59,689 nt of DNA, taken from positions 1-59,689 of the forward strand of contig JAPPJI010000004.1 of NCBI GenBank assembly GCA_028820405.1, read 5' to 3'. A program made the position numbers and the translations under genes. Position 1 is the stretch's first letter, and the number at the start of each line of letters is the position of its first letter. This document shows, in pieces, positions 46,737-54,926 of this stretch. This DNA is from Candidatus Kaiserbacteria bacterium. GTDB taxonomy: Bacteria; Patescibacteriota; Minisyncoccia; Phycocordibacterales; JABAAK01. A model generated the notes under the pieces. That model was not told the DNA's origin. It ran no database searches and saw only the letters and a program-made list of their open reading frames with translations.

Positions 46737-47294
46737 TTACCTTTTGTCTGAGAAGAAAATCGCTACTGCGATGAAGAGAAACGCGGTCAGTGCCATGAGT
46801 GGGATAGTAATGTAGCCGTATTCAAGGAAATAAAATTCTGAGCAGGAAGCACTCATGCCGATTGCATCACACCCGACGACACCGTCAAAGAACCCCGGTG
46901 CACTGCTGTGCAGTCGTTGGCTCACATAGTGGAACAGTGCCGTGATGGTACCGAGTGCGGCAAGGACGTACATGGAAACCTTGTCGATCGCCTTCCCTCG
47001 AATCTGGGCAGTGATGAGCAGTATCGCTATCGGGAACATGAAGATTCTCTGATACCAGCAGAGATTGCATGGCATGAGGTAGTAGATATTTGAGAAGATG
47101 AGTGGTGAGACGAGGGAAACGCTGGCGATAACGGTTGCAACGAGTTGACCGTATTTTTTCAAAAGATTGATGAGGTAGGTGTTGAAACGTCGAACGGGAT
47201 CAAGAGGGAGATATGAGACAGCAAGAAGAACGAAAAGCACATGACTCAGAAGTACAAGAAAACTGACAATGGCGGTAAAAGTGGTGATAGTCAT
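46737..47294 (-). CDS. DsbB-like disulfide bond formation protein
   Basis: Multi-TM; YLMPCNLCWYQRIFMFPIAILL. Confidence 0.85.
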   Translation of the reverse strand: MTITTFTAIVSFLVLLSHVLFVLLAVSYLPLDPVRRFNTYLINLLKKYGQLVATVIASVSLVSPLIFSNIYYLMPCNLCWYQRIFMFPIAILLITAQIRGKAIDKVSMYVLAALGTITALFHYVSQRLHSSAPGFFDGVVGCDAIGMSASCSEFYFLEYGYITIPLMALTAFLFIAVAIFFSDKR

Positions 47295-47332
47295 TGAGGT
47301 ACAGTATATACCGCGTTATGTTTGGCTGGTAT

Positions 47333-47412
47333 AAAAAACAGGAGAACCCTCGTAAGAGGGCCTCCTGTACCCTTAGGTTTTACCCTAAGAGGCCTAGGAA
47401 CAAGTCCTAGAC
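47333..47412 (-). ncRNA. Candidate ~80-nt triple-hairpin RNA (independent sRNA or dsbB leader)
   Basis: Minus-strand TTGCGA (47441-47446) - 16 bp - TATACT (47419-47424); hairpins CUAGGA/UCCUAG, CUUAGG/CCUAAG, CAGGAG(CCCUC..GAGGG)CUCCUG then U6. Confidence 0.6.
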
Positions 47413-47531
47413 ACCACTAGTATACCCATCCTTCAAAGTATCGCAAGAGGGTCTTGAGGTAGGGTGTGGATAACTCTTTTCTGGTACTGATATCTTGTGC
47501 AATGCCCGTCTATCGGTACAATAGAAGTGTT

Positions 47532-48389
47532 ATGGATACTGGTCTTGATCAATTCTATACCAAGCCAGCCGTTGCTCGCTCTTGTATTGAGCACGTGCAA
47601 TCAGTGCTTAATCAATTAGAGGAAGAACCGGTTGTTTTCGTTGAACCGGCGGCCGGAACAGGGTCCTTTGTTGTCGAGCTTGCAAGTCTCGGACTTCCCG
47701 TTCAGGCGTATGATATTGACCCGCAGTATCCGCGTGTCATTAAACGGGACTTTCTTCAGGACCGTATTCGTCCTCGGGGCAATCGTCGTTCCCGGGTGGT
47801 TGTGGGGAATCCGCCGTTTGGCAAGCGGGGAAGTGTCGCTCTTGCGTTTTTGAATCGGTCACTGTATTGGGCTTCAGTGGTCGGACTTATCCTCCCCCGT
47901 CAATTCATGAAGTACGGTACGCAGAAACAGGTTAGTTCCGCTGCACATCTCGTTCTGCAAGAAACACTTCCTCCCCACTCATTTTCAACAGCAGTGCGAG
48001 ACTCTGTTGATATCGGCTGCGTGTTTCAAGTGTGGACTACCCTTGAGGCTGGTGTTCCTGATCTTCGTCTCGGCGAGAAGCCGGCGATATCGCACCGGGA
48101 CTTTATCTTGTATCAGTACAACAATACAGAAGAGGCACGAAAGTTTTTTGAAAACGATTTTGATATTGCTATTTTTAATCAGGGATACGGCGAGTACCCG
48201 ACGTTTCGAACGAGTGCGTCGAGTTGTGAAAAGAACAAACAATGGCTCCTCGTGAAGACGGCAAACAAAGGAGTGCTTGATCGGATAAAAAAGATGGATT
48301 ACAAAACACTGTCCGAGGGAAACACAACAGTTCCGGGATTTAGAAAAGCCGATTTTGTTCGTGAGTATGTTCGGCTGTATGAGTCGTAG
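47532..48389 (+). CDS. Orphan class I SAM-dependent DNA methyltransferase
   Basis: FVEPAAGTGSFVVEL and VVVGNPPFGKRG; no nuclease partner adjacent. Confidence 0.8.
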   Translation: MDTGLDQFYTKPAVARSCIEHVQSVLNQLEEEPVVFVEPAAGTGSFVVELASLGLPVQAYDIDPQYPRVIKRDFLQDRIRPRGNRRSRVVVGNPPFGKRGSVALAFLNRSLYWASVVGLILPRQFMKYGTQKQVSSAAHLVLQETLPPHSFSTAVRDSVDIGCVFQVWTTLEAGVPDLRLGEKPAISHRDFILYQYNNTEEARKFFENDFDIAIFNQGYGEYPTFRTSASSCEKNKQWLLVKTANKGVLDRIKKMDYKTLSEGNTTVPGFRKADFVREYVRLYES

Positions 48390-48398
48390 GTGTTATGG

Positions 48399-48482
48399 TG
48401 CTCAGGAGAGGACTTGAACCTCCACAGGATTGCTCCCATACGCCCCTCAAGCGTACGCGTCTACCAGTTTCGCCACCTGAGC
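48399..48482 (-). tRNA. tRNA-Leu (GAG)
   Basis: GCTCAGG...CCTGAGCA; anticodon loop TTGAGGG; near-copy of the Leu-CAG gene. Confidence 0.93.
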
Positions 48483-48542
48483 GTATCGTCAGTATATACC
48501 GTTTGTCTCAAATGTGCTTTTCCCAGTGTATGATGGTGAGTG

Positions 48543-48941
48543 ATGGATACAGAGGAGAGAAAAGAGAATCTTTCCGAAGAAGCGTGGCGGGTGACGCAAG
48601 AGGGTGCGACAGAGGAACCGTTTACCAACAAGTACTACAAAGAGAAAGCGGACGGTCTCTACCACTGTGCTGTCTGTGATGCAAAATTGTTCGACTCATC
48701 AACTAAGTTTGATTCTTCTTCCGGGTGGCCAAGCTTCTATGACTCGGCTGACAAACAGGCAGTTACGCTCAGCACAGACACGTCAGCCGGCATGGAACGG
48801 ATAGAAGCATCATGTTCGTCATGCGGTGCCCACCTCGGTCACGTCTTTCCCGATGCACCGGACATGCCGACAGGGCAGCGGTTCTGCATCAATTCCTGCT
48901 CTCTTTCACTTAAAGAGAGAAATAATCAGGATTCGTCGTAG
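48543..48941 (+). CDS. msrB: Peptide-methionine (R)-S-oxide reductase
   Basis: CAVCDAKLFDSSTKFDSSSGWPSFYD, GAHLGHVFPD, RFCINSCSL. Confidence 0.95.
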   Translation: MDTEERKENLSEEAWRVTQEGATEEPFTNKYYKEKADGLYHCAVCDAKLFDSSTKFDSSSGWPSFYDSADKQAVTLSTDTSAGMERIEASCSSCGAHLGHVFPDAPDMPTGQRFCINSCSLSLKERNNQDSS

Positions 48942-49396
48942 GGCTTGACGTTCTTTCTGAGAAAAGCGGCAAGTCTCCCGATTTCCTTTTCATCGTCAAT
49001 GGTTTGTGAATCTAGTGCAGCAACCTCTTTTGTCTTGCGGTAGAGGTGGTTTGGTCTGAACGTTGTTCTGTATCCGTTGATGTTGTAGAAGCCAACCATG
49101 CAAAGTATAGAGGATCGTTTGTTCCCGTCTGACAATTTGTGACCTTTGATGACGGAGAACATGATTCGAGCTGCCGCTTCGTGCAGGTTGCTGCCAACAT
49201 AACGCACCCGTGTTTCTACGGTTCTTTGTACAGAGTCCATTCCCTCTATCCACCGATCTTTTTCGGTCGGGAGGAAGGAACCGAATATCTCGGTCAGATA
49301 TTTCTCGTTATATTCTTCTTCGTACAGCTCCAGCAATCCGTCTTGAGAGAAGAATACAACCTTACTCTCTTGAGAGCTTGGCGATGACGTCTCCAT
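48926..49396 (-). CDS. Doc/Fic-type toxin (death-on-curing family)
   Basis: Fic motif GHKLSDGNKRSSIL; translationally overlaps an upstream small ORF. Confidence 0.85.
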   Translation of the reverse strand: METSSPSSQESKVVFFSQDGLLELYEEEYNEKYLTEIFGSFLPTEKDRWIEGMDSVQRTVETRVRYVGSNLHEAAARIMFSVIKGHKLSDGNKRSSILCMVGFYNINGYRTTFRPNHLYRKTKEVAALDSQTIDDEKEIGRLAAFLRKNVKPYDES

Positions 49397-49541
49397 ACTC
49401 TTTAACGGTGTGCTTTGCCGCTCTTTTAATTCTCCTACTCATTTCTTCATCACTCAACGTCCCGACCGTTCTTGTAACACGGTCGCCGGGGTTCTGTCTT
49501 CTCGTGAAGAGTGACTGAATGCGAGAGGCAAATGAGTTCAT
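49362..49541 (-). CDS. 59-aa putative antitoxin paired with the Doc-like toxin
   Basis: Hand translation: MNSFASRIQSLFTRRQNPGDRVTRTVGTLSDEEMSRRIKRAAKHTVKEYGDVIAKLSRE; overlaps the toxin start by 35 nt; below the ORF-track cutoff. Confidence 0.7.
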   Translation of the reverse strand: MNSFASRIQSLFTRRQNPGDRVTRTVGTLSDEEMSRRIKRAAKHTVKEYGDVIAKLSRE

Positions 49542-49661
49542 GAAATGCTATTATGCCACAGAAGACCTGACTGCCGAGAGAAAATCCACAACAATAGACA
49601 AAAAAGTAAAAATATTGTATTATATAAACAGATATCACGAATCACAGACAGGAGAAGAATA

Positions 49662-49919
49662 ATGGTAGTCATGATAGTTTTAGCAATCCTCATCGGTCTG
49701 CTTCTGCAACTTTCTGATCCAATCGGTTTTGTTGCGAACGCGGTGCTCATGGCAGTTGTCTTGGCAGGAATAGGCATTGTCACGTCCCCAATCCGGCTTT
49801 CTCTGTGGGGGTATCAAACGACGAAGACCTGGTGGAAAAAGAAGCCGGATGACAAAAAGAAGGGTGGTGACGGCAAACAACAAAAAAATAAGAACAGGAA
49901 CAGAGGGAACAAGAAGTAG
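49662..49919 (+). CDS. Small membrane protein with highly basic C-terminal tail
   Basis: Two TM helices then KKKPDDKKKGGDGKQQKNKNRNRGNKK. Confidence 0.55.
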   Translation: MVVMIVLAILIGLLLQLSDPIGFVANAVLMAVVLAGIGIVTSPIRLSLWGYQTTKTWWKKKPDDKKKGGDGKQQKNKNRNRGNKK

Positions 49920-49921
49920 AA

Positions 49922-49951
49922 AAACCCGCTTTCGTATACGGAAGCGGGTTT
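49922..49951 (+). terminator. Intrinsic terminator
   Basis: AAACCCGCTT...GAAGCGGGTTT. Confidence 0.75.
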
Positions 49952-50000
49952 CTGTTTTGCACCTCCCATTGCAATCAGGAAGCGGGTTGTGTATGGTGAG

Positions 50001-50075
50001 TAGTAAGGTCCGAAGACAGTAGGTACCAGCAATGGGTAAAACCTGCCGAGGCATCTATACAAACTGAAGGAAGCG
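50001..50075 (+). ncRNA. Ribosomal protein L10 leader
   Basis: GGTCCGAAGACAGTAGGTACC...GGGTAAAACCTGCCGAGGC immediately upstream of rplJ, as in the L10 leader family. Confidence 0.88.
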
Positions 50076-50097
50076 GGCCGAACTATTATCCATAACT

Positions 50098-50580
50098 ATG
50101 GCACTATCACGGTCACAAAAAGAATCGGCTGTTGCTACGATCAAAGAAAACGTTACCAAGGCAAAGACACTGGTCTTTGTTCGTTTTGACAAGGTAACCG
50201 CTGAGGAGATGAATGCACTCCGAACATCATGTGCTAACGAAGACGTCCATTTCATTGTTGCGAAGAAAACGCTCCTTCGAAAAGCATTTGACGGTGCTGA
50301 CATTGACGGTGAGTTTCCCTCCCTTGACGGGGAAGTGGCACTCGCAAGCAGTGAAGATCTGTTGGCATCGGCACGAATCATGGGAGAGCAGAGCAAGCAG
50401 TTGGAAGACCGCCTGCACATCATCGGCGGTGTTTTTGAAGGCGCGTTTACCCCGGAAGGTCAGATGCAAGTCATTGCTGATATTCCGCCACTTAAAACAC
50501 TGTATGCACAATTCCTCATGGTCATTCGATCCCCGATTCAAGGATTTGTGTCCGTGCTTGATCAAGTTGCCAAGAAATAA
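50098..50580 (+). CDS. rplJ: 50S ribosomal protein L10
   Basis: SRSQKESAVATIKENVTKAKTLVFVRFDKVTAEEMNALR; followed by rplL. Confidence 0.93.
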   Translation: MALSRSQKESAVATIKENVTKAKTLVFVRFDKVTAEEMNALRTSCANEDVHFIVAKKTLLRKAFDGADIDGEFPSLDGEVALASSEDLLASARIMGEQSKQLEDRLHIIGGVFEGAFTPEGQMQVIADIPPLKTLYAQFLMVIRSPIQGFVSVLDQVAKK

Positions 50581-50583
50581 CGT

Positions 50584-51048
50584 ATGAGCGAAGAAGAAAA
50601 ACAAGAAGAAACAAAGGAGGAAAAGCCACAAGAAGAGGAAGTGGCACCGGAGGACAGTGGAGACACGGCTGAGGTTGAGGTTCCGGAGAAATTTGCAACC
50701 ATTGTCAGTGAAATTGAAAAGCTGAGTGTACTTGACATGCATGAGCTCGTGAAGCTGTTCGAAAAGAAGTTCGATGTCTCAGCAGTTGTTGCGGCAGCAC
50801 CGGCAGACGGGGCATCAGAGGGAGGCGGTGACGACGGTGGATTGGTAACGGTCACACTTGATGATGCCGGAGCAAACAAGATTCAGGTGATCAAGGTTGT
50901 GAAGGAGCTTACCGGTCTTGGTCTCAAAGAGGCGAAGGACTTTGTCGAGAGTGCTCCGAAGCCGGTCAAGGAAGGGATCCAGAAGGAAGAGGCAGATGAG
51001 ATTGTCTCGAAACTTGAAGAGGCCGGTGCAAAGGCTTCTGTTGCGTAG
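50584..51048 (+). CDS. rplL: 50S ribosomal protein L7/L12 with acidic N-terminal extension
   Basis: [34 protein letters not shown]; ~35-aa acidic leader. Confidence 0.94.
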   Translation: MSEEEKQEETKEEKPQEEEVAPEDSGDTAEVEVPEKFATIVSEIEKLSVLDMHELVKLFEKKFDVSAVVAAAPADGASEGGGDDGGLVTVTLDDAGANKIQVIKVVKELTGLGLKEAKDFVESAPKPVKEGIQKEEADEIVSKLEEAGAKASVA

Positions 51049-51070
51049 AGAAAACGCTTCCGCAGATGAA

Positions 51071-51098
51071 AAACGCAGGTTTTGTGCCTGCGTTTTTT
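51071..51098 (+). terminator. Intrinsic terminator
   Basis: AAACGCAGG-ttttgtg-CCTGCGTTTTTT. Confidence 0.85.
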
Positions 51099-51165
51099 GT
51101 CATGTTCCTGATTCCATGTGTATATGTCATCTCTGAAAAGGGAGGGTGTGTGATACTACAAGGGT

Positions 51166-51810
51166 ATGCTGGTTCGAGAGAGTAAGAAGGATCCGCTTAT
51201 CAGTATCATGGGATGTGAGGTGCGGGCAAAACTTGTTCGTGTCTTCTCGCTTAATAAAGACACCGTTTACATCGCGAAAGATTTTGTCAAAACCTTGCGA
51301 AAACGGGATGCAGTGATCAAGACCGTGTTAAGGAATCTTGAACGGGATGGAATCGTGAAGAAAAAAAAGGTTCCTGCGGCAGAACGACGGAGTAAAGGGA
51401 TACGAGAAACCATGGGATACGGATATAACAAGCGGTACCCGCACCGTGTTTTTTTGGACACGGTTGTGGAAGAGTCAGTACCGACTGAGCAGGAGGTGCT
51501 GGCTAAAAAGATTACCCAGGTACCGGGGGTTCAGTGTGTGGTCACCACCGATGTTTATGTTGATCGACCGGATACCGTTGCCGATATCATCATTGCGTCA
51601 TCGGAAGATAATGAGGACAACCTCAAGGACCTGATCCGAGATGCTGAAAAAATCATCGGCAGGGAACTTCGCTGCGTTTTCCTGACCATCAATGAACTCC
51701 TCTACCGTGCCCAAACGAATGACCGCTTTATCCGTGACACGCTTGACAGTTCCCACCAGGTACATGTTGATAAAACAGGGGTGTTTGTCGGTGAAGGTGC
51801 ATCCGCCTAA
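51166..51810 (+). CDS. HTH plus nucleotidyltransferase-like (MNT) regulator
   Basis: wHTH region VFSLNKDTVYIAKDFVKTLRKRDAVIKTVLRNLERDGIVKKKK; C-terminal alpha/beta domain. Confidence 0.55.
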   Translation: MLVRESKKDPLISIMGCEVRAKLVRVFSLNKDTVYIAKDFVKTLRKRDAVIKTVLRNLERDGIVKKKKVPAAERRSKGIRETMGYGYNKRYPHRVFLDTVVEESVPTEQEVLAKKITQVPGVQCVVTTDVYVDRPDTVADIIIASSEDNEDNLKDLIRDAEKIIGRELRCVFLTINELLYRAQTNDRFIRDTLDSSHQVHVDKTGVFVGEGASA

Positions 51811-51839
51811 GAGGGCGGTTGGTACGGTATACTGGAGAC

Positions 51840-51890
51840 ATGTGGCTGGGTCCTCATAGCGGTCCCTCCCACACCATTACAGATCTGTAA
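51840..51890 (+). CDS. Putative 16-aa leader peptide
   Basis: TATACT-6nt-ATG; MWLGPHSGPSHTITDL*, stop 4 nt before the next CDS. Confidence 0.45.
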   Translation: MWLGPHSGPSHTITDL

Positions 51891-51894
51891 ATTA

Positions 51895-52581
51895 ATGAAC
51901 ATGATTAATAATTTAGATTTACTTTCTACGAACACGCAGGAGGTACTGCAACTACCACTGATGTTTATTCCTCAGCTGGTTATTGCTCTCTTTATCCTCA
52001 TTGTTGGTTGGATTGTCGGGTGGCTTGTGGAGCGAGTGCTGATTTCAGTTTTCAGGGCGCTCCCGTTCTTTGATGAAGTGCTTCGAAATGTCGGTCTTGA
52101 AGAGGTGACGAAGCGAGCCGGGATGCGAATCAATCTCGGAAAATTCTTCGGCGTTGTCCTGAAGGTATTCATTATCTTCGCGTTTCTCGTTGCAGCAATT
52201 GATGTGCTCGGACTGCAGGCAGTGAACCAGTTCCTCATCTCTGAGGTGCTCGGCTACCTACCGAAAGTCATCTCCGCAGCATTTGTGGTTGTTATCGGTC
52301 TTGTTGTGGCTAACTTTGTCAGCAATATGGTTGCCGGTGCAAGTCGTGCAGTGAAAGTTGAAGGTGGCATTGCAACAAAGATCACGAAGTGGTCAATTGT
52401 TGTCCTCTCAGTCATCGTTGCTCTCGGTGAGCTCGGTATTGCGAATGAGATCATGCAGAGTGTGGTGGTTGGTATTATTGCCTCCATCTCCCTTGCACTT
52501 GGTTTGGCCTTCGGTCTCGGCGGTCAGCAGGCAGCGGCAGATTTCATCAATCGAGTGAAAGACGACATCGGAAGAGGTTAG
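51895..52581 (+). CDS. Mechanosensitive channel-like membrane protein (conserved TM helix repeat)
   Basis: VVGIIASISLALGLAFGLGGQQAAADFINRVKDDI. Confidence 0.8.
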   Translation: MNMINNLDLLSTNTQEVLQLPLMFIPQLVIALFILIVGWIVGWLVERVLISVFRALPFFDEVLRNVGLEEVTKRAGMRINLGKFFGVVLKVFIIFAFLVAAIDVLGLQAVNQFLISEVLGYLPKVISAAFVVVIGLVVANFVSNMVAGASRAVKVEGGIATKITKWSIVVLSVIVALGELGIANEIMQSVVVGIIASISLALGLAFGLGGQQAAADFINRVKDDIGRG

Positions 52582-52604
52582 TCGGAAACGTTTCTGATAT
52601 ATGC

Positions 52605-52630
52605 AAAACACCACCATTTGGTGGTGTTTT
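52605..52630 (+). terminator. Intrinsic terminator
   Basis: AAAACACCACCA-tt-TGGTGGTGTTTTG. Confidence 0.85.
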
Positions 52631-52721
52631 GTTTTTCTCAGCAAGTTTTTGATTTTGTGATATAGTTATAAAAGTATTCTTTCCCGGTCAAGGGTGACTC
52701 TATCCTGCAAGGAGGTTGAAA

Positions 52722-53105
52722 ATGACAAAGCCCGTATCGGTACTAATTAACGATCGTTATGAATATGCGGTGGAGGACTTTGAGATTCTCGGAGGAACTG
52801 TTACGGTGGTCACGGTTCCTCATGAAGACATCGTGGTGGAATTTGATATCCCCGAAGAAATTGCCCCTGAGGAATTTGCCGGGGCTGTTCGTGAACTCAA
52901 TCTCAATAGCAGAATGGGCATTCTGTTGTCAGGCAAGATGCCTGTGTGGGGGTGGGGGATAGTTGTGCATATCGTGCATGTCACCACCTACATCGCCATC
53001 CTAGATCCCTGCTTGGGAGGGTGTGTCGTCGTGATGGTGCGGCCCGATGAAAAACAAGTAAAAGTCGGTCAGGTTTTACGGATCCCAGGTCTTTCATTAG
53101 GCTGA
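52722..53105 (+). CDS. Csx3-like protein
   Basis: LLSGKMPVWGWGIVVHIVHVTTYIAILDPCLGGCVVVMVRP...VGQVLRI resembles the Csx3 core SGRxPIW...H...DPRLGGAVVVxSHxP..vGdvi; SD aaggagg upstream. Confidence 0.7.
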   Translation: MTKPVSVLINDRYEYAVEDFEILGGTVTVVTVPHEDIVVEFDIPEEIAPEEFAGAVRELNLNSRMGILLSGKMPVWGWGIVVHIVHVTTYIAILDPCLGGCVVVMVRPDEKQVKVGQVLRIPGLSLG

Positions 53106-53108
53106 CTG

Positions 53109-53147
53109 AAAAACCCGCCCTACCTGACTTATGGTATGGCGGGTTTT
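53109..53147 (+). terminator. Intrinsic terminator
   Basis: AAAACCCGCC...GGCGGGTTTT. Confidence 0.7.
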
Positions 53148-53241
53148 GTCGTGTTTGTGTAAAGTATAAGGAGAGATGCCGGTCGGCAATCTATTTTCTA
53201 ACCACAGCATCGCAAGGTGCAAAGATAGGGAGACCTGAAAA

Positions 53242-54693
53242 ATGGCAGAAAAGCTGATTGTAAGGGATCGACTTTTGAACAAAATCTTTTTTAAGGAGTT
53301 TGAGCACTCGTCGGGGTTTCGGATTGCCGCAATCTGCAATCGGCAGGTTGATCCGGAGACCTATGCCGCTATTGGCGCAAGTCTCTCCCGGAATCCGTCG
53401 CCGCTGAGGGCTCGGTTGGGGGAGCTCACTGATTTACAGAAAAAGAGGATCATCGGAAGGTATTTTAGGGATTATGGTCACAACTCCGTCGGAGAAATGG
53501 GACACCTCTTTCTTTCCGTTGAAGACATCAGCATGCTCGCTGCAATGCAGTTGATCAGCTTTGCCCGTTTCCAAGGTCAAGAAGCGTCAACGCGATACAT
53601 TGATTTCAGCGAGGTGCGGTATACGCTTCCTTCTCAGATGCAGGAAGATCAGGGTGTCCACGATCTTATGCATGCGTGGTTCGATCTGTACAGCGAGGTG
53701 AACGAACGGTTAGTTGAGCACTATGTTACCAAAGAGGGGATGAAGGAGGGACAGGCACGACCGAGAGCGTTTGATATTGCCGGAGCCTTTCTTCCTTCCG
53801 CGGCAAAAACGAGTGTCGTTATCGCGTGTGACATCAGGAACTTGATTGAGCATGCACGGAAGTTGCGGTCGTACGAAGGTGAGGAGATACAGCATATCAG
53901 CCGGCATCTCCTTGCAGTGATTGACCATCTCTGCCCGAACTCGGTTCGATCGATCGATATGGAAGAAAGTGTGTCGAATGATACCGATCGTCATGCTGTA
54001 TCTTTTTTTGAAGGAGAGTTACAGCGATCCTTTGAGGGTTTCAGAAATAGTGACCCAGAGCCCCGATGGACTCTTCGTCCGTGGGAACTGCGGCCAAAAC
54101 TGTGGGGGAAGACACGGGAGGAAATCATTCGCCTGCTCCGTAGTGAAGAGGTGGGGAGGTACGGTCAGGTTACCTGTGCGGGGAGAGTTTCATTCCGCTC
54201 ACTGAGGGAATTGATGCGTCACCGCCCGAACGTAAAGATCTGGTCGTTTGCATGGAGAGAGCGAGGGACGTCCTCTACGCCTGCGTGGAGAGATGAGTCG
54301 GAGACACTCTACCCACCCCAGTTTTGTCCCTGGTATCTTTTGAGAATTCCCGACACACATCAAGAGGGTATCCGTGAAAGAGTGCAGCAGCTCATGGCGA
54401 CAACCACTGCGATCGGCATTGAGTCATATGTGCGCACAGTCGGCAGGAAGCCGGCCGGCGTTCTCCTCCCCATGGGAGCGGAAGTGCTCTTTGAATTGAC
54501 CGCAACGCTTGATAAGTGGATGTACCTGCTCCACCTTCGATCCGGTCTCAAGGTGCACCCCGAGGTTCGTAATGTGATTCGTTCTTGGGGTCGGGAGATC
54601 TGTGACGGGCTCGGATTTGAGCCGGAGGACCTTGGTCTGAAGTATCTGGAGACACCTGAAACGGATTACGGGAGACGATCAAAAGATGCGTAA
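53242..54693 (+). CDS. Tandem ThyX-like (FAD-dependent thymidylate synthase family) protein
   Basis: Half 1: RDYGHNSVGEMGHLFLSVEDISMLAAMQLISFARFQGQEASTRYIDFS; half 2: FRSLRELMRHRPNVKIWSFAWRERG...DKWMYLLHLRSGLKVHPEVR. Confidence 0.75.
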   Translation: MAEKLIVRDRLLNKIFFKEFEHSSGFRIAAICNRQVDPETYAAIGASLSRNPSPLRARLGELTDLQKKRIIGRYFRDYGHNSVGEMGHLFLSVEDISMLAAMQLISFARFQGQEASTRYIDFSEVRYTLPSQMQEDQGVHDLMHAWFDLYSEVNERLVEHYVTKEGMKEGQARPRAFDIAGAFLPSAAKTSVVIACDIRNLIEHARKLRSYEGEEIQHISRHLLAVIDHLCPNSVRSIDMEESVSNDTDRHAVSFFEGELQRSFEGFRNSDPEPRWTLRPWELRPKLWGKTREEIIRLLRSEEVGRYGQVTCAGRVSFRSLRELMRHRPNVKIWSFAWRERGTSSTPAWRDESETLYPPQFCPWYLLRIPDTHQEGIRERVQQLMATTTAIGIESYVRTVGRKPAGVLLPMGAEVLFELTATLDKWMYLLHLRSGLKVHPEVRNVIRSWGREICDGLGFEPEDLGLKYLETPETDYGRRSKDA

Positions 54694-54716
54694 GATGGTC
54701 GCTATCGGTCATCTCT

Positions 54717-54742
54717 ACCCGGGAGCCAGCATGGTCCCGGGT
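54717..54742 (+). terminator. Intrinsic terminator
   Basis: ACCCGGGA-gccagcatgg-TCCCGGGT then ATTTTGTTT. Confidence 0.7.
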
Positions 54743-54926
54743 ATTTTGTTTGATTTACTGAAGTGCCGCGGTCATGTACGCTTTTATGTCTGACGGGGTC
54801 CATTTTATTGCAGGCAAGAAGGTAAAGTCTGCTGATGCCAAATGATATCGAACAGAATCTTCCCTTTCTGTTACTCGTTCTTGTTTTTCTGTGGATGCAG
54901 TTTTAGGTATTATGGGGATCATCAGG

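Noticed and set aside
50060-50100. TATTAT 8 nt before rplJ as another leaderless promoter
   Set aside because: A clear L10 leader occupies 50001-50075, so rplJ is expressed with a 5' UTR. It was left out of the leaderless list and shows the motif can occur by chance.
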